Below the pieces are notes generated by a model that had not been told where the DNA came from, did not search any database, and saw nothing but the letters and a program-made list of their open reading frames with translations. This document shows positions 46,851 to 56,418 of a stretch of DNA of 64,000 nucleotides, in pieces. The position numbers were made by a program, and so were the translations under genes. The stretch is from the NCBI GenBank assembly GCA_029433475.1, contig JAQTIE010000003.1, positions 1-64,000 of the forward strand. The letters are read 5' to 3'. Source of the DNA: Neisseriaceae bacterium ESL0693. GTDB lineage: Bacteria > Pseudomonadota > Gammaproteobacteria > Burkholderiales > Neisseriaceae. The first letter of the stretch is position 1; every line of letters begins with the position of its first letter.

Positions 46851-47891
46851 ATGCAACTAACAGATCTACTGGCCTTTGGGGTTAAAAATAAAGCATCAGA
46901 TTTACATTTAAGTGCTGGGTTACCGCCAATGATTCGTGTTAATGGTGATATCCGACGCATTAATCTGCCAGAACAGAATGCGGAAGAAGTCGGCAAAATG
47001 ATCACCTCCATCATGAACGATCAGCAACGTAAAGTATACCAGCAGAATCTGGAATGTGACTTTTCATTTGAGTTACCCAATGTATCGCGCTTCCGTGTCA
47101 ATGCTTTTAATACCCAGCGCGGCCCTGCCGCTGTTTTGCGCAGTATTCCAAGCAAAGTATTGACCCTGGAAGACTTGAAAGCGCCGGAAGTATTCCGCCA
47201 TATCGCCGAAACTCCGCGTGGTCTGGTGCTGGTTACCGGTCCTACCGGCTCCGGTAAATCAACTACTCTGGCCGCCATGGTAGATTATATCAATGATACG
47301 GATGCTGCTCATATTCTGACCATTGAAGACCCGATCGAGTTTGTGCATCAAAGTAAAAAATCATTAGTCAATCAGCGTGAATTGCATGAACACACTTTAA
47401 GTTTTGCCAATGCGCTGAAATCGGCTTTGCGTGAAGACCCCGATGTGATTCTGGTGGGGGAGATGCGTGACCCTGAAACCATTGGTCTGGCTTTAACCGC
47501 CGCAGAAACCGGTCACTTGGTATTCGGGACTTTGCATACCACCGGGGCAGCCAAAACCATTGACCGTATTGTCGACGTTTTTCCGGCAGGTGAAAAGGAA
47601 ATGGTACGTTCCATGCTATCGGAAAGTTTGCGTGCCGTTATTTCCCAGACTTTACTGAAAACCAAAGATGGTCAGGGTCGTGTGGCCGCTCATGAAATTA
47701 TGATCAGTACCTCTGCCGTGCGTAATCTGATCAGAGAGAATAAAATTGCCCAGCTTGGCTCAATGATTCAGACAGGACAGAAATATGGTATGCAAACGCT
47801 GGATCAGTGTTTACAAAGATTGGTTCGCGAAGGCAAAGTCAGTCTGGAAGTGGCACGCAGTAAAGCCAGCAGTCCTGACCAGATATCCTAA
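46851..47891 (+). CDS. pilT: type IV pilus retraction ATPase PilT
   Basis: The enzyme starts MQLTDLLAFGVKNKASDLHL and has Walker [21 protein letters not shown], the Asp box ILTIEDPIEFVHQSKKS, Walker B LREDPDVILVGEMRDPETIG, the His box GHLVFGTLHTTGAAKT and the AIRNLIRE-like retraction motif (SAVRNLIRENKI). It disassembles the pilus and powers twitching and DNA uptake. The frame is open from ATG 46833, but family alignment favours ATG 46851 (346 residues). Confidence 0.96.
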   Translation: MQLTDLLAFGVKNKASDLHLSAGLPPMIRVNGDIRRINLPEQNAEEVGKMITSIMNDQQRKVYQQNLECDFSFELPNVSRFRVNAFNTQRGPAAVLRSIPSKVLTLEDLKAPEVFRHIAETPRGLVLVTGPTGSGKSTTLAAMVDYINDTDAAHILTIEDPIEFVHQSKKSLVNQRELHEHTLSFANALKSALREDPDVILVGEMRDPETIGLALTAAETGHLVFGTLHTTGAAKTIDRIVDVFPAGEKEMVRSMLSESLRAVISQTLLKTKDGQGRVAAHEIMISTSAVRNLIRENKIAQLGSMIQTGQKYGMQTLDQCLQRLVREGKVSLEVARSKASSPDQIS

Positions 47892-48105
47892 TTTTGGTAA
47901 CTGTATCGGATACACATCAGTCAGTTGTCTGGTTTATTCAATACAATTGGCTGGTTAAAATAAGCATCGTTGCATGCTTAAATAAATTGCTTATATTTGT
48001 CTGAAATCATGATCTATTATATACCGGCTATCAGGTAATGATTTTATGACGAATTATTTATATTGATATAATGCATCATCAATATAATCTGAAATTGAGG
48101 TAGTC

Positions 48106-49323
48106 ATGACCCACGCAGCACAGGCTGAGATTCCGACATCAGCCACCCCCCTAACCGCACCAACATCTTCGGAGGCTAAATTGACTGAATTTATCCGATT
48201 ACATCCAGTGGTTGAAAAAATGGCCGTTGAAGCATCACGTTTGCAAGCTTCTGATGTTTTTTTCAGTCCGGATTTCCCGCCTGCGTGGAAAATTGGCGGG
48301 CAGATGCATCCTGCACCTACCAAACCATTAAGCAAAGAAGATGCCGAAAAAATGGTATTGTCCACCATGAACCCGGCACAGCAGCAGAAATTTCTCAACG
48401 AACTGGAGCTGAACTACTCTATCGTGGCTAAAAACGGGGTGCGTTTCCGTGTCAATGCCTATCATGAACAAGGTCGTATTGGTATGGTGCTGCGCCGGAT
48501 TACTACTGCTATTCCTACCGTCGATGAATTATATCTGCCGCCCATCCTGAATCAGCTGATTATGAAATCGCGCGGTCTGATCATTTTGGCCGGGCCAACA
48601 GGTGCCGGTAAATCCACCACCTTGGCCGCCATGCTGGATTATCGCAATACCCACGCGGCCAATCATATTCTGACCATTGAAGACCCGATCGAATATGTGC
48701 ATAAACCCAAAAAGAGCATCATTACCCATCGTGAAATCGGTGTGGATACACTCAGCTGGGAGAATGCAGTACAAAACGCCTTGCGGGAAGCACCGGATGT
48801 GGTCTGCATCGGTGAAGTGCGTAGCGCCGAAGGCATGGACTATGCTTTGAAACTGGCGCAAACAGGTCATTTATGCTGTTGTACACTGCACGCTAGCACG
48901 GCCAATCAGGCGATTGAACGTGTTGTTAATTTTTATGCGGAAGAGCAGCGCGAACAAGTATTGATGGATCTGGCTTTAAATCTGGTCTGTATCGTTGGTC
49001 AGCGATTGGCAGTACTCAAAGACAATAGCGGCCGCAGAGCCATCATTGACTTGCTGATCAATACTACAACCATTCAGGACTATATTATTAAAGGCGATTT
49101 CCTGGAAATGAAAAACATCATGACCAAATCGCTGAATGATGGTATGCAGACTTTTGATCAGCATTTATTCCAACTCTATCGTGACAACCTGATTACTTTC
49201 GATGAAGCCTTGCGTCAGGCAGATTCCGCCAATGATCTGCGTTTACAGATTCAATTACATGAAAGTGGCGAGAATGCTGCGGGTGGGCTTAGTGGGGACA
49301 TGAATAAGCTGGGCTTACTGTAG
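48106..49323 (+). CDS. pilU: PilT-like ATPase PilU
   Basis: The 405-residue PilT paralogue has Walker A LAGPTGAGKSTTLAAMLDYR, the Asp box LTIEDPIEYVHKPKKSIITH, Walker B REAPDVVCIGEVRSAEGMDY and the His box GHLCCCTLHASTANQ. Its poorly conserved N-terminus and acidic C-terminal extension are typical of PilU. It helps PilT in forceful retraction. It lies 214 bases after pilT, with a TATAAT at 48067 inside a small hairpin, so separate transcription is possible. Confidence 0.94.
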   Translation: MTHAAQAEIPTSATPLTAPTSSEAKLTEFIRLHPVVEKMAVEASRLQASDVFFSPDFPPAWKIGGQMHPAPTKPLSKEDAEKMVLSTMNPAQQQKFLNELELNYSIVAKNGVRFRVNAYHEQGRIGMVLRRITTAIPTVDELYLPPILNQLIMKSRGLIILAGPTGAGKSTTLAAMLDYRNTHAANHILTIEDPIEYVHKPKKSIITHREIGVDTLSWENAVQNALREAPDVVCIGEVRSAEGMDYALKLAQTGHLCCCTLHASTANQAIERVVNFYAEEQREQVLMDLALNLVCIVGQRLAVLKDNSGRRAIIDLLINTTTIQDYIIKGDFLEMKNIMTKSLNDGMQTFDQHLFQLYRDNLITFDEALRQADSANDLRLQIQLHESGENAAGGLSGDMNKLGLL

Positions 49324-49374
49324 ACATTCATTCTGGAAGTAGGATAAATGGCCGTTTGATAACAGAGTAACTTG

Positions 49375-50082
49375 ATGAAAACCATGATTTTGGCTGCCGG
49401 CCGTGGTGAACGATTACGCCCTCTGACCGATGAATGTCCGAAACCATTATTAAAAGTGGGTGATCTTCCTTTGATCGGCCATCATTTAAAACGGTTGCAT
49501 CAGGCAGGGCTGAATGACATTGTGATTAATCACGCATGGCTTGGCCAACACATAGAAACAGAACTGGGTGACGGGCAGCATTATGGCGTGCATATTCAAT
49601 ATTCGCCAGAATGTGAAGGTGGTCTGGAAACCGCAGGCGGTATTGCCATGGCCTTGCCTTTACTGGGGCAGCAACCCTTTCTGGTGGTTAATGGTGATGT
49701 ATTGACGGATTTTGATTTTCAATGCGTTTTTGAGCGTGCAAAAGCCATGCAGCAAAGAAATGATCTAGCACACTTATGGTTGGTGGAAAACCCTGAGCAT
49801 CATCAAGAAGGCGATTTCGGCCTGACTCAGGAAGGGCGTCTGTCAGCAAACCCGGTGGCCAGTCAAAGCTGGACATTCAGCGGTATCGGCATTTACAGTC
49901 CGGCCTTATTTCAATCCATTGCCCCCAATACCCGTGCCAGACTGGCGCCATTATTACGTCAGGCCATGACGAGTGACCGAATCAGTGCAGAACGATACAA
50001 CGGCCATTGGCTGGATGTAGGCACCATAGACAGACTGCAAAAGGCACGTCAATGGGTGAAGAATGGATTGTGCCAAGGCTGA
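49375..50082 (+). CDS. murU: N-acetylmuramate-1-phosphate uridylyltransferase MurU (nucleotidyltransferase)
   Basis: The 235-residue sugar-1-phosphate nucleotidyltransferase has MILAAGRGERLRPLTDECPK (nucleotide-binding signature, LRPLT and PKPLLK), then GGLETAGGIAMALP and FLVVNGDVLTDFDF (metal-binding aspartate). The pattern fits MurU, which makes UDP-MurNAc in peptidoglycan recycling. A related sugar nucleotidyltransferase is possible. ATG 49375 is preferred over TTG 49372. Confidence 0.88.
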   Translation: MKTMILAAGRGERLRPLTDECPKPLLKVGDLPLIGHHLKRLHQAGLNDIVINHAWLGQHIETELGDGQHYGVHIQYSPECEGGLETAGGIAMALPLLGQQPFLVVNGDVLTDFDFQCVFERAKAMQQRNDLAHLWLVENPEHHQEGDFGLTQEGRLSANPVASQSWTFSGIGIYSPALFQSIAPNTRARLAPLLRQAMTSDRISAERYNGHWLDVGTIDRLQKARQWVKNGLCQG

Positions 50083-50113
50083 TTTATTTATAACCTCACT
50101 TATTTTTTATGAG

Positions 50114-50177
50114 AAAATACCGATTTCTCTGAACCAGAACAGTTTTTGCTGGATTCATGGAAGTCGGTATTTTATTT
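50114..50177 (+). terminator. hairpin/terminator between murU and ruvC
   Basis: AAAATACCGA (50114-50123) pairs with TCGGTATTTT (50164-50173), extended by TTC/GAA; an inner CCAG/CTGG hairpin lies in the loop. A T-rich stretch follows. Confidence 0.7.
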
Positions 50178-50199
50178 TCGTTACGGTAAAGTCTGATTT

Positions 50200-50733
50200 A
50201 TGCAGGAAAAGGTTCGTATTCTTGGTGTTGACCCCGGCAGCCGCATTACCGGATTCGGTGTGATTGATGTGATCGGGCAGCAATATATTTATGTGGCGTC
50301 CGGATGTATTAAAACCACACCTGGCGTGGCCTTAGCCGAACGTATCCGCATGATTGTCAGTCATTTACGTGAAGTCATTGCCATTTATCAACCCACACAA
50401 ACGGCGGTGGAGCAAGTGTTTGTCAACGTTAATCCCGCCGCCACTTTAATGCTGGGGCAGGCACGTGGTGCTGTATTGGCCGCATTAACTCTGGGTACTC
50501 TGCCGGTATTTGAATACACGGCGTTACAAGTGAAGCAAGCGGTTGTCGGACACGGTAAAGCGGCAAAAGAACAAGTGCAGCACATGATTGTGCAGATGCT
50601 GGCATTATCAGGCACCCCTCAGGCCGATGCTGCCGATGCTCTGGCGGTGGCGCTGACTCACGCACTGCGTAACCATACATTGGCTGCCCAGATTCAACAG
50701 GGTTTAACCATTAAAGCAGGAAGATTTCGTTAA
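50200..50733 (+). CDS. ruvC: crossover junction endodeoxyribonuclease RuvC
   Basis: The 177-residue resolvase begins [20 protein letters not shown] with the first catalytic aspartate, has [20 protein letters not shown] with the glutamate and [14 protein letters not shown], and ends in [15 protein letters not shown] with the last two aspartates. It cuts Holliday junctions with RuvAB. It is a single gene here; ruvA and ruvB are not adjacent. Confidence 0.96.
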   Translation: MQEKVRILGVDPGSRITGFGVIDVIGQQYIYVASGCIKTTPGVALAERIRMIVSHLREVIAIYQPTQTAVEQVFVNVNPAATLMLGQARGAVLAALTLGTLPVFEYTALQVKQAVVGHGKAAKEQVQHMIVQMLALSGTPQADAADALAVALTHALRNHTLAAQIQQGLTIKAGRFR

Positions 50734-50873
50734 ATTTTAACTATCCGTATTCTTTACAGTGCCAAGATCTGATATCTCCAGATTAATGTTTTTTCTTATT
50801 ATGCTGTTCAATAATTTGTATTACGGACAGTATTTTGTCATAATGGATTACCAATTAATGACAAATAAATTTC

Positions 50874-52055
50874 ATGGATGAGCAAGAACGCATTGCCTGG
50901 ATTGAACTGGCGCTGACCCCTTATATTGGTGCTGAAACCTTTTTACATTTAATCCGACATTTTGGTTCGGCCAAAGCCGTATTTGAAGTTTCCACGTCTG
51001 ATATTCAGCCACTATTAAAGCGAACGCAGGCATTAAAATCATGGCAAAACCGCGATGGTAAAGCAGCAGCAGAAGCCGCATTACAATGGGAAACACACTA
51101 TGAGCAAGCACGCTTATTATTGCTGGGTGAGCAAGACTTTCCGCCGATGCTTAGCGAAGGACTGACACCGCCGCCTTTATTATTCATACGTGGTCAGATT
51201 CATCAACTGCATCAGCCTGCTTTAGCCATTGTCGGTAGCCGCCATGCCACGCCGCAAGCCATGCGTATTGCCGGTGATTTTGCCAGCGCATTGGCAGAAA
51301 AAGGTAATACGGTAATTTCTGGTATGGCCGATGGTATTGATACCGCCGCTCATCAAGGTGCATTAAAGGTTAATGGTGCCACTGTGGCCATCTGGGGTAC
51401 CGGCATTGACCGGGTTTACCCTGCGCGCAATAAAACACTGGCCAGCCGCATTGCCGAAGAAGGCTGTATTGTGTCAGAATTTCCATTGGGCACCAGACCG
51501 CTACCTAATCATTTTCCGCGACGCAATCGGCTGATCGCTGCTTTAAGCGCAGGTACTCTGGTGATTGAAGCCGCACCTGCATCAGGTTCATTGATTACTG
51601 CCCGGCTGGCTGCCGACATGGGACGTGAAGTCATGGCTGTGCCAGGCTCTATTGATAATCCCATGAGTAAAGGCTGCCATGAATTAATTAAACAAGGTGC
51701 CAAACTGGTCGAAAATTTACAGGATATTTTTCAGGAAGTCACCGCACTCTTGCAAAATCGTCAACAGCAAGCATATAAGAAACATGAATCTTTATTGACA
51801 GATGAATCCATAACGCAAACAACAGTTTTGCCAGCGTCTGATCATACCGTACAGATTAGCGGACTATCCGGTGCTATACCGCCTGATCAGCAAACTGTAT
51901 TGGATACAATGGGCTATGGTATCATTCATCCTGACACAATTTCTACCATGCTTGGCATGGCTGCTACAGATGTGTTTGCTCATCTGATGGCACTGGAGCT
52001 TGCCGGATGGATTACCCTTCTGCCCGGCGGCTGTTATCAGCGCATTAAATCTTGA
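50874..52055 (+). CDS. dprA: DNA-processing protein DprA
   Basis: The 393-residue protein has an N-terminal helical region, the Rossmann core with AIVGSRHATPQAMRIAGDFA, VISGMADGIDTAAHQGAL, WGTGIDRVYPARNKTLA and AAPASGSLITARLAADMG, and a C-terminal winged-helix domain (residues ~330-390). It loads RecA on incoming single-stranded DNA in natural transformation. With the type IV pilus genes it indicates competence. smg follows after 11 bases. Confidence 0.95.
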   Translation: MDEQERIAWIELALTPYIGAETFLHLIRHFGSAKAVFEVSTSDIQPLLKRTQALKSWQNRDGKAAAEAALQWETHYEQARLLLLGEQDFPPMLSEGLTPPPLLFIRGQIHQLHQPALAIVGSRHATPQAMRIAGDFASALAEKGNTVISGMADGIDTAAHQGALKVNGATVAIWGTGIDRVYPARNKTLASRIAEEGCIVSEFPLGTRPLPNHFPRRNRLIAALSAGTLVIEAAPASGSLITARLAADMGREVMAVPGSIDNPMSKGCHELIKQGAKLVENLQDIFQEVTALLQNRQQQAYKKHESLLTDESITQTTVLPASDHTVQISGLSGAIPPDQQTVLDTMGYGIIHPDTISTMLGMAATDVFAHLMALELAGWITLLPGGCYQRIKS

Positions 52056-52066
52056 TAGGATAATGA

Positions 52067-52525
52067 ATGATTGAGGTAATTGCTTTTTTAATTGAACACT
52101 TTCAAGATGTTGATGCTTTCCCGCCACGTGAGGATCTGGGTGAACTCTTGGAAGAAGTAGGCTTTAATGATGAAGAAATTGGTAATGCATTAACCTGTGT
52201 TGATGAATTACAGCTTAAATCGGTGATTCCGGCCGATGTTTTACTGGGCAGCACTGCAATGCGGATTTATTGTGATGAAGAATTAGACAGCCTGCCGGCC
52301 AGTGTGCGCGGCTTATTGCATTTTCTGGAAAAAAATGAAGCTTTAAATCCGCAACAGCGTGAATATGTGGTAAATGCCTTATTAAGTCTTCCTTATGAAG
52401 ACATTACGGTAGACCATGCCAAAGTATTGTGTTTACTGGTATTATGGGCACACCGTTCTGAATTACCTGTTCTGATCGGTGATGAATTAATGGCCGCACT
52501 CAATGGCCATACCACCATGCAATAA
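52067..52525 (+). CDS. smg: Smg family protein (DUF494)
   Basis: The 152-residue acidic protein starts MIEVIAFLIEHFQDVDAFPP and has LLEEVGFNDEEIGNALTCVD and SLPYEDITVDHAKVLCLLVL, typical of the Smg family found after dprA. Its function is unknown. It lies between dprA and topA, the usual dprA-smg-topA order. Confidence 0.95.
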   Translation: MIEVIAFLIEHFQDVDAFPPREDLGELLEEVGFNDEEIGNALTCVDELQLKSVIPADVLLGSTAMRIYCDEELDSLPASVRGLLHFLEKNEALNPQQREYVVNALLSLPYEDITVDHAKVLCLLVLWAHRSELPVLIGDELMAALNGHTTMQ

Positions 52526-52570
52526 AGCATTTTATTTTTATCAGTATAAATGATGACCAACATTTAGCAT

Positions 52571-52599
52571 AAAAGCTTTCATTGATCTGAAAGCTTTTT
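52571..52599 (+). terminator. terminator of dprA-smg
   Basis: AAAAGCTTTC (52571-52580) pairs with GAAAGCTTTT (52589-52598) around an 8-base loop, followed by T then A. Confidence 0.75.
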
Positions 52600-52657
52600 A
52601 ATTCATTGTCCATTACATGGCAATGGGTATTTAAATAACGAATATGAGCCTGAATGT

Positions 52658-54955
52658 ATGGCAAAAAATCTATTAATTGTAGAGTCGCCTTCCAAGGCGA
52701 AAACATTAAAAAAATATCTTGGCAGTGATTTTGAAATCCTTGCCTCCTATGGCCACGTGCGTGATCTGGTACCCAAAAGCGGTGCAGTTGATCCGGATAA
52801 TGATTTCAGCATGAAATACCAGCTGGTCAGCCGTAATGCCAAACATCTGGATGCAATTGTCAGTGCAGCCAAACAAGCCGAATATCTGTATCTGGCTACT
52901 GACCCGGATCGGGAAGGTGAGGCCATTTCATGGCATTTGCAGCAAATTCTGAAATCCAAACGCGGTTTAAAGAATCTGCATCCGCAGCGCGTGGTATTTC
53001 ATGAAGTGACTAAAAAAGCGGTGCTGGAAGCCGTAGCGCATCCGCGTGAACTGTCACAGACCCTGGTTGACGCGCAACAGGCCAGACGGGCACTCGATTA
53101 TCTGGTGGGCTTTAATTTATCTCCTTTATTGTGGAAAAAAATCCGCCGCGGCTTGTCTGCCGGTCGGGTACAAAGCCCGGCTTTACGCATGATCTGTGAG
53201 CGAGAACAGGAAATCCGTCAGTTTGAAACACAGGAATACTGGACAGTCCATCTGGACAGTCATAAATCACGTACTTCATTTGCCGCCAAACTTACCCACT
53301 GGCAAAAAAACAAGCTGGAACAATTTGATATTCCCAACGAAGAACGCCAGTTGGAAATCATCACCGCACTGGCCGATCAGCCCGCTGCTGTCATTAAGGT
53401 GGAAAAGAAAAAACGCAGTCGTAATCCGGCCGCGCCCTTTACTACCTCCACCATGCAACAGGAGGCTGTGCGCAAACTTGGCATGACCACTGATCGCGCC
53501 ATGCGCACGGCACAGCAGTTATACGAAGGTGTTGATGTTGGCCAAGGTGCCGTTGGTCTGATTACCTATATGCGTACCGATTCAGTCAACCTGTCTGATG
53601 ACGCAGTAGTGGAAATCCGGCATTATATTGAGCATAAAATTGGTCAGGACTATCTGCCCAATACACCTAAAACCTATAAAACCAAATCCAAAAATGCACA
53701 GGAAGCGCACGAAGCCATCCGTCCGACCTCGGTTTATCGTACACCTGAAGCGGTTAAGCCTTTTTTAACTGCTGATCAGTTTAAGTTATATCAAATGATA
53801 TGGCAGCGAGCCGTAGCCTGTCAGATGGCACCTGCACGGTTTGATACCACCACCGTCGATATTGCGGTAGGTGAAGGTGTATTCAGAGTGACCGGCCAGA
53901 TACAGACATTTGCCGGTTTTCTCAGCGTCTATGAAGAAGGTGTAGACGACAGCGAGGATGATGAAAACAGCAAAAAATTACCTGATTTAAAAGAAGGTGA
54001 TGCCTTGCCGGTTGATCGGCTGTATGGAGAACAACACTTTACTCAGCCGCCACCGCGGTTTTCTGAAGCCAGTCTGGTTAAAGCCCTGGAAGAATATGGC
54101 ATTGGCCGACCCTCTACTTACGCCAGTATTATTTCCACGCTCAAAGACCGTGAATATGTAACCTTGGAGCAAAAACGGTTTTTACCCACCGATACCGGCG
54201 AAGTCGTCAACAAATTCCTTACCGATCATTTCGGCCAGTATGTTGATTACAACTTCACAGCCAAACTGGAAAACCAGCTGGACGACATTGCCAATGGCAA
54301 ACGGGAATGGAAGCCGGTGATGCAGCAATTCTGGAAAGGTTTTGACAAAGAAGTCAAAGCCAAGGAAGACATTCCGCGCACCGAACTGACTGCCGAAAAT
54401 CTGGATGAAACCTGTCCTAAATGCGGCCAGCATCAATTGCAAATTAAATTTGGCAAGCGTGGCCGGTTTATTGCCTGTAGCGGTTATCCCGAATGTGACT
54501 ATACCCGTAATGTTGATGAAACAGCCGAAGAGGCGGCCAAAGCTGCGGCTGAGCCCACTATTGTCGAAGGCCGGCACTGCCCCAAATGTGAAGGGCAGCT
54601 GGTGTATAAACGCGGTCGCTATGGTAAATTCATTGGTTGTGCCAATTATCCGAAATGTAAATACATTGAACCTTTGGAAAAACCTAAAGATACTGGTGTT
54701 GAATGCCCCAAATGCCATAAGGGTTCACTGATTGAACGCAAAAGCCGATACGGTAAGTTATTTTACAGTTGTAACACCTATCCTGATTGTGACTATGCTG
54801 TATGGAATCCTCCTATTAATGAACCTTGCCCTCAGTGTGGCTGGCCATTATTGACCATTAAAACCACCAAACGGCGTGGTACAGAAAAAGTTTGCCCGCA
54901 AAAAGAGTGCGGGTATGCTGAACAGATTGAAGCACTAGCACCAAAGGATAGCTGA
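52658..54955 (+). CDS. topA: DNA topoisomerase I
   Basis: The 765-residue type IA enzyme has a TOPRIM domain (LLIVESPSKAKTLKKYLG with E9, and TDPDREGEAISWHL with D82 and D84), the active-site tyrosine Y304 in LITYMRTDSVNL, and GIGRPSTYASIISTLKDREY. The C-terminus has four tetracysteine zinc ribbons (CPKC, CPKC, CPKC, CPQC). It relaxes negative supercoils. It is transcribed alone between terminators. Confidence 0.97.
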   Translation: MAKNLLIVESPSKAKTLKKYLGSDFEILASYGHVRDLVPKSGAVDPDNDFSMKYQLVSRNAKHLDAIVSAAKQAEYLYLATDPDREGEAISWHLQQILKSKRGLKNLHPQRVVFHEVTKKAVLEAVAHPRELSQTLVDAQQARRALDYLVGFNLSPLLWKKIRRGLSAGRVQSPALRMICEREQEIRQFETQEYWTVHLDSHKSRTSFAAKLTHWQKNKLEQFDIPNEERQLEIITALADQPAAVIKVEKKKRSRNPAAPFTTSTMQQEAVRKLGMTTDRAMRTAQQLYEGVDVGQGAVGLITYMRTDSVNLSDDAVVEIRHYIEHKIGQDYLPNTPKTYKTKSKNAQEAHEAIRPTSVYRTPEAVKPFLTADQFKLYQMIWQRAVACQMAPARFDTTTVDIAVGEGVFRVTGQIQTFAGFLSVYEEGVDDSEDDENSKKLPDLKEGDALPVDRLYGEQHFTQPPPRFSEASLVKALEEYGIGRPSTYASIISTLKDREYVTLEQKRFLPTDTGEVVNKFLTDHFGQYVDYNFTAKLENQLDDIANGKREWKPVMQQFWKGFDKEVKAKEDIPRTELTAENLDETCPKCGQHQLQIKFGKRGRFIACSGYPECDYTRNVDETAEEAAKAAAEPTIVEGRHCPKCEGQLVYKRGRYGKFIGCANYPKCKYIEPLEKPKDTGVECPKCHKGSLIERKSRYGKLFYSCNTYPDCDYAVWNPPINEPCPQCGWPLLTIKTTKRRGTEKVCPQKECGYAEQIEALAPKDS

Positions 54956-54991
54956 GCGATCAACTCATAAATACATGGATATTCTGTTATA

Positions 54992-55031
54992 AATAAAAAG
55001 ACATTCAGCAAACCTGAAGGTCTTTTTTATT
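54992..55031 (+). terminator. terminator of topA
   Basis: AATAAAAAGAC (54992-55002 approximately) with TTCAG pairs with CTGAA and GTCTTTTTTATT (to 55031), ending in a T-run. It finishes 11 bases before the rsmD ATG. Confidence 0.8.
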
Positions 55032-55042
55032 GGAACTCAGTC

Positions 55043-55651
55043 ATGCAAAAAAAGCACCAGCAGCACCGCAACCAAATTCGCATTATTGGCGGCATTCATC
55101 GGGGTCGTAAACTCAGTTTTCCACCGGCACAAGACCTCAGACCCACCGCAGACAGCGTACGCGAACGACTGTTTAACTGGTTAGGACAAGATCTGACCGG
55201 TCATACCGTACTGGATCTTTTTGCCGGCAGTGGTGCCATGGGCTTAGAGGCAGCTTCAAGGCAGGCCGAAAAAATTGTCATGGTTGAAAAAAACAGACAG
55301 GTGGTGAACGCATTGCGAAAAAGTATTGATGAGTTGCAATTAAGGCAGGTTGACCTTATTTATACAGATGCAATGGCGTATTTAAATACCCAGTCTGATT
55401 TATTTGATTTAGTGTTTCTGGATCCGCCCTATGTCTGGGATGAGCAGCAATGGTCGGATTTGCTCGCCAGGTTGGTTGATCATCTCAAACCCGATGCACG
55501 TATTTATCTTGAAGCCAGAAAGATACCGCCACTGGCCGACTACTGGCAGGTTGAAAAACAGGGAAAATCAGGCATAAGTCAATTCAGGTTGCTGTCTTAT
55601 CAGATTGACCGCTATAAAGAAATGAAATCAGACAGTGATGGAAAGAAATGA
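55043..55651 (+). CDS. rsmD: 16S rRNA (guanine(966)-N2)-methyltransferase RsmD
   Basis: The 202-residue SAM-dependent methyltransferase has IRIIGGIHRGRKLSFP, RPTADSVRERLFNWLG, the SAM motif VLDLFAGSGAMGLEAASR and the catalytic NPPY-type motif VFLDPPYVWDE. It methylates G966 of 16S rRNA. A ferredoxin gene follows after 62 bases. Confidence 0.95.
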   Translation: MQKKHQQHRNQIRIIGGIHRGRKLSFPPAQDLRPTADSVRERLFNWLGQDLTGHTVLDLFAGSGAMGLEAASRQAEKIVMVEKNRQVVNALRKSIDELQLRQVDLIYTDAMAYLNTQSDLFDLVFLDPPYVWDEQQWSDLLARLVDHLKPDARIYLEARKIPPLADYWQVEKQGKSGISQFRLLSYQIDRYKEMKSDSDGKK

Positions 55652-55704
55652 TTTTAATGTTATAATCCGCGCCCTACGGTTTTGAGTTAATAAACACACA
55701 ATAA

Positions 55705-55968
<264 letters not shown>

Positions 55969-56034
55969 TCTTATTTTAAATGCTATCTTAAACAAATATT
56001 TGTTTAATTTTTTTGAAAAAAGCACATACTTTAC

Positions 56035-56063
56035 TTGACGGCAGCGTAATCCACCATTATCAT
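56035..56063 (+). promoter_or_regulatory. promoter of the tRNA-Tyr-Gly-Thr-tuf operon
   Basis: TTGACG (56035-56040), 17 bases, and TATCAT (56058-56063) lie 13 bases before tRNA-Tyr. The geometry matches the promoter of the other tRNA cluster at 42022. Confidence 0.85.
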
Positions 56064-56076
56064 GCCCATCTCTTTT

Positions 56077-56160
56077 GGAGGGATTCCCGAGCGGCCAAAG
56101 GGGGCAGACTGTAAATCTGTTGCGAAAGCTTCGAAGGTTCGAATCCTTCTCCCTCCACCA
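56077..56160 (+). tRNA. tRNA-Tyr (anticodon GTA)
   Basis: The acceptor GGAGGGA pairs with TCCCTCC; the anticodon arm ACTGTAAAT gives GTA; a long variable arm (a class II tRNA) and encoded CCA are present. Confidence 0.97.
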
Positions 56161-56203
56161 AAATTCAAGTCTTACTGGAGCTATTCAGATTTGAGTAAGT
56201 ATT

Positions 56204-56277
56204 GCGGGTGTAGCTCAATGGTAGAGCAGAAGCCTTCCAAGCTTACGGTGAGGGTTCGATTCCCTTCACCCGCTCCA
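56204..56277 (+). tRNA. tRNA-Gly (anticodon TCC)
   Basis: The acceptor GCGGGTG pairs with CACCCGC; the anticodon loop CTTCCAA gives TCC; the T-loop GTTCGATTC and CCA are present. Confidence 0.97.
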
Positions 56278-56300
56278 ATTTAAGTAACTATTTATTTTTA

Positions 56301-56375
<75 letters not shown>

Positions 56376-56418
56376 TTTAGTTTAATTTATAAACCCAGTC
56401 TTTGGATAGGAAGTAGCC

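Noticed and set aside
54182-54718. 178-codon minus-strand frame within topA
   Set aside because: It is antisense to the conserved catalytic and zinc-ribbon parts of topA, with no family resemblance of its own.
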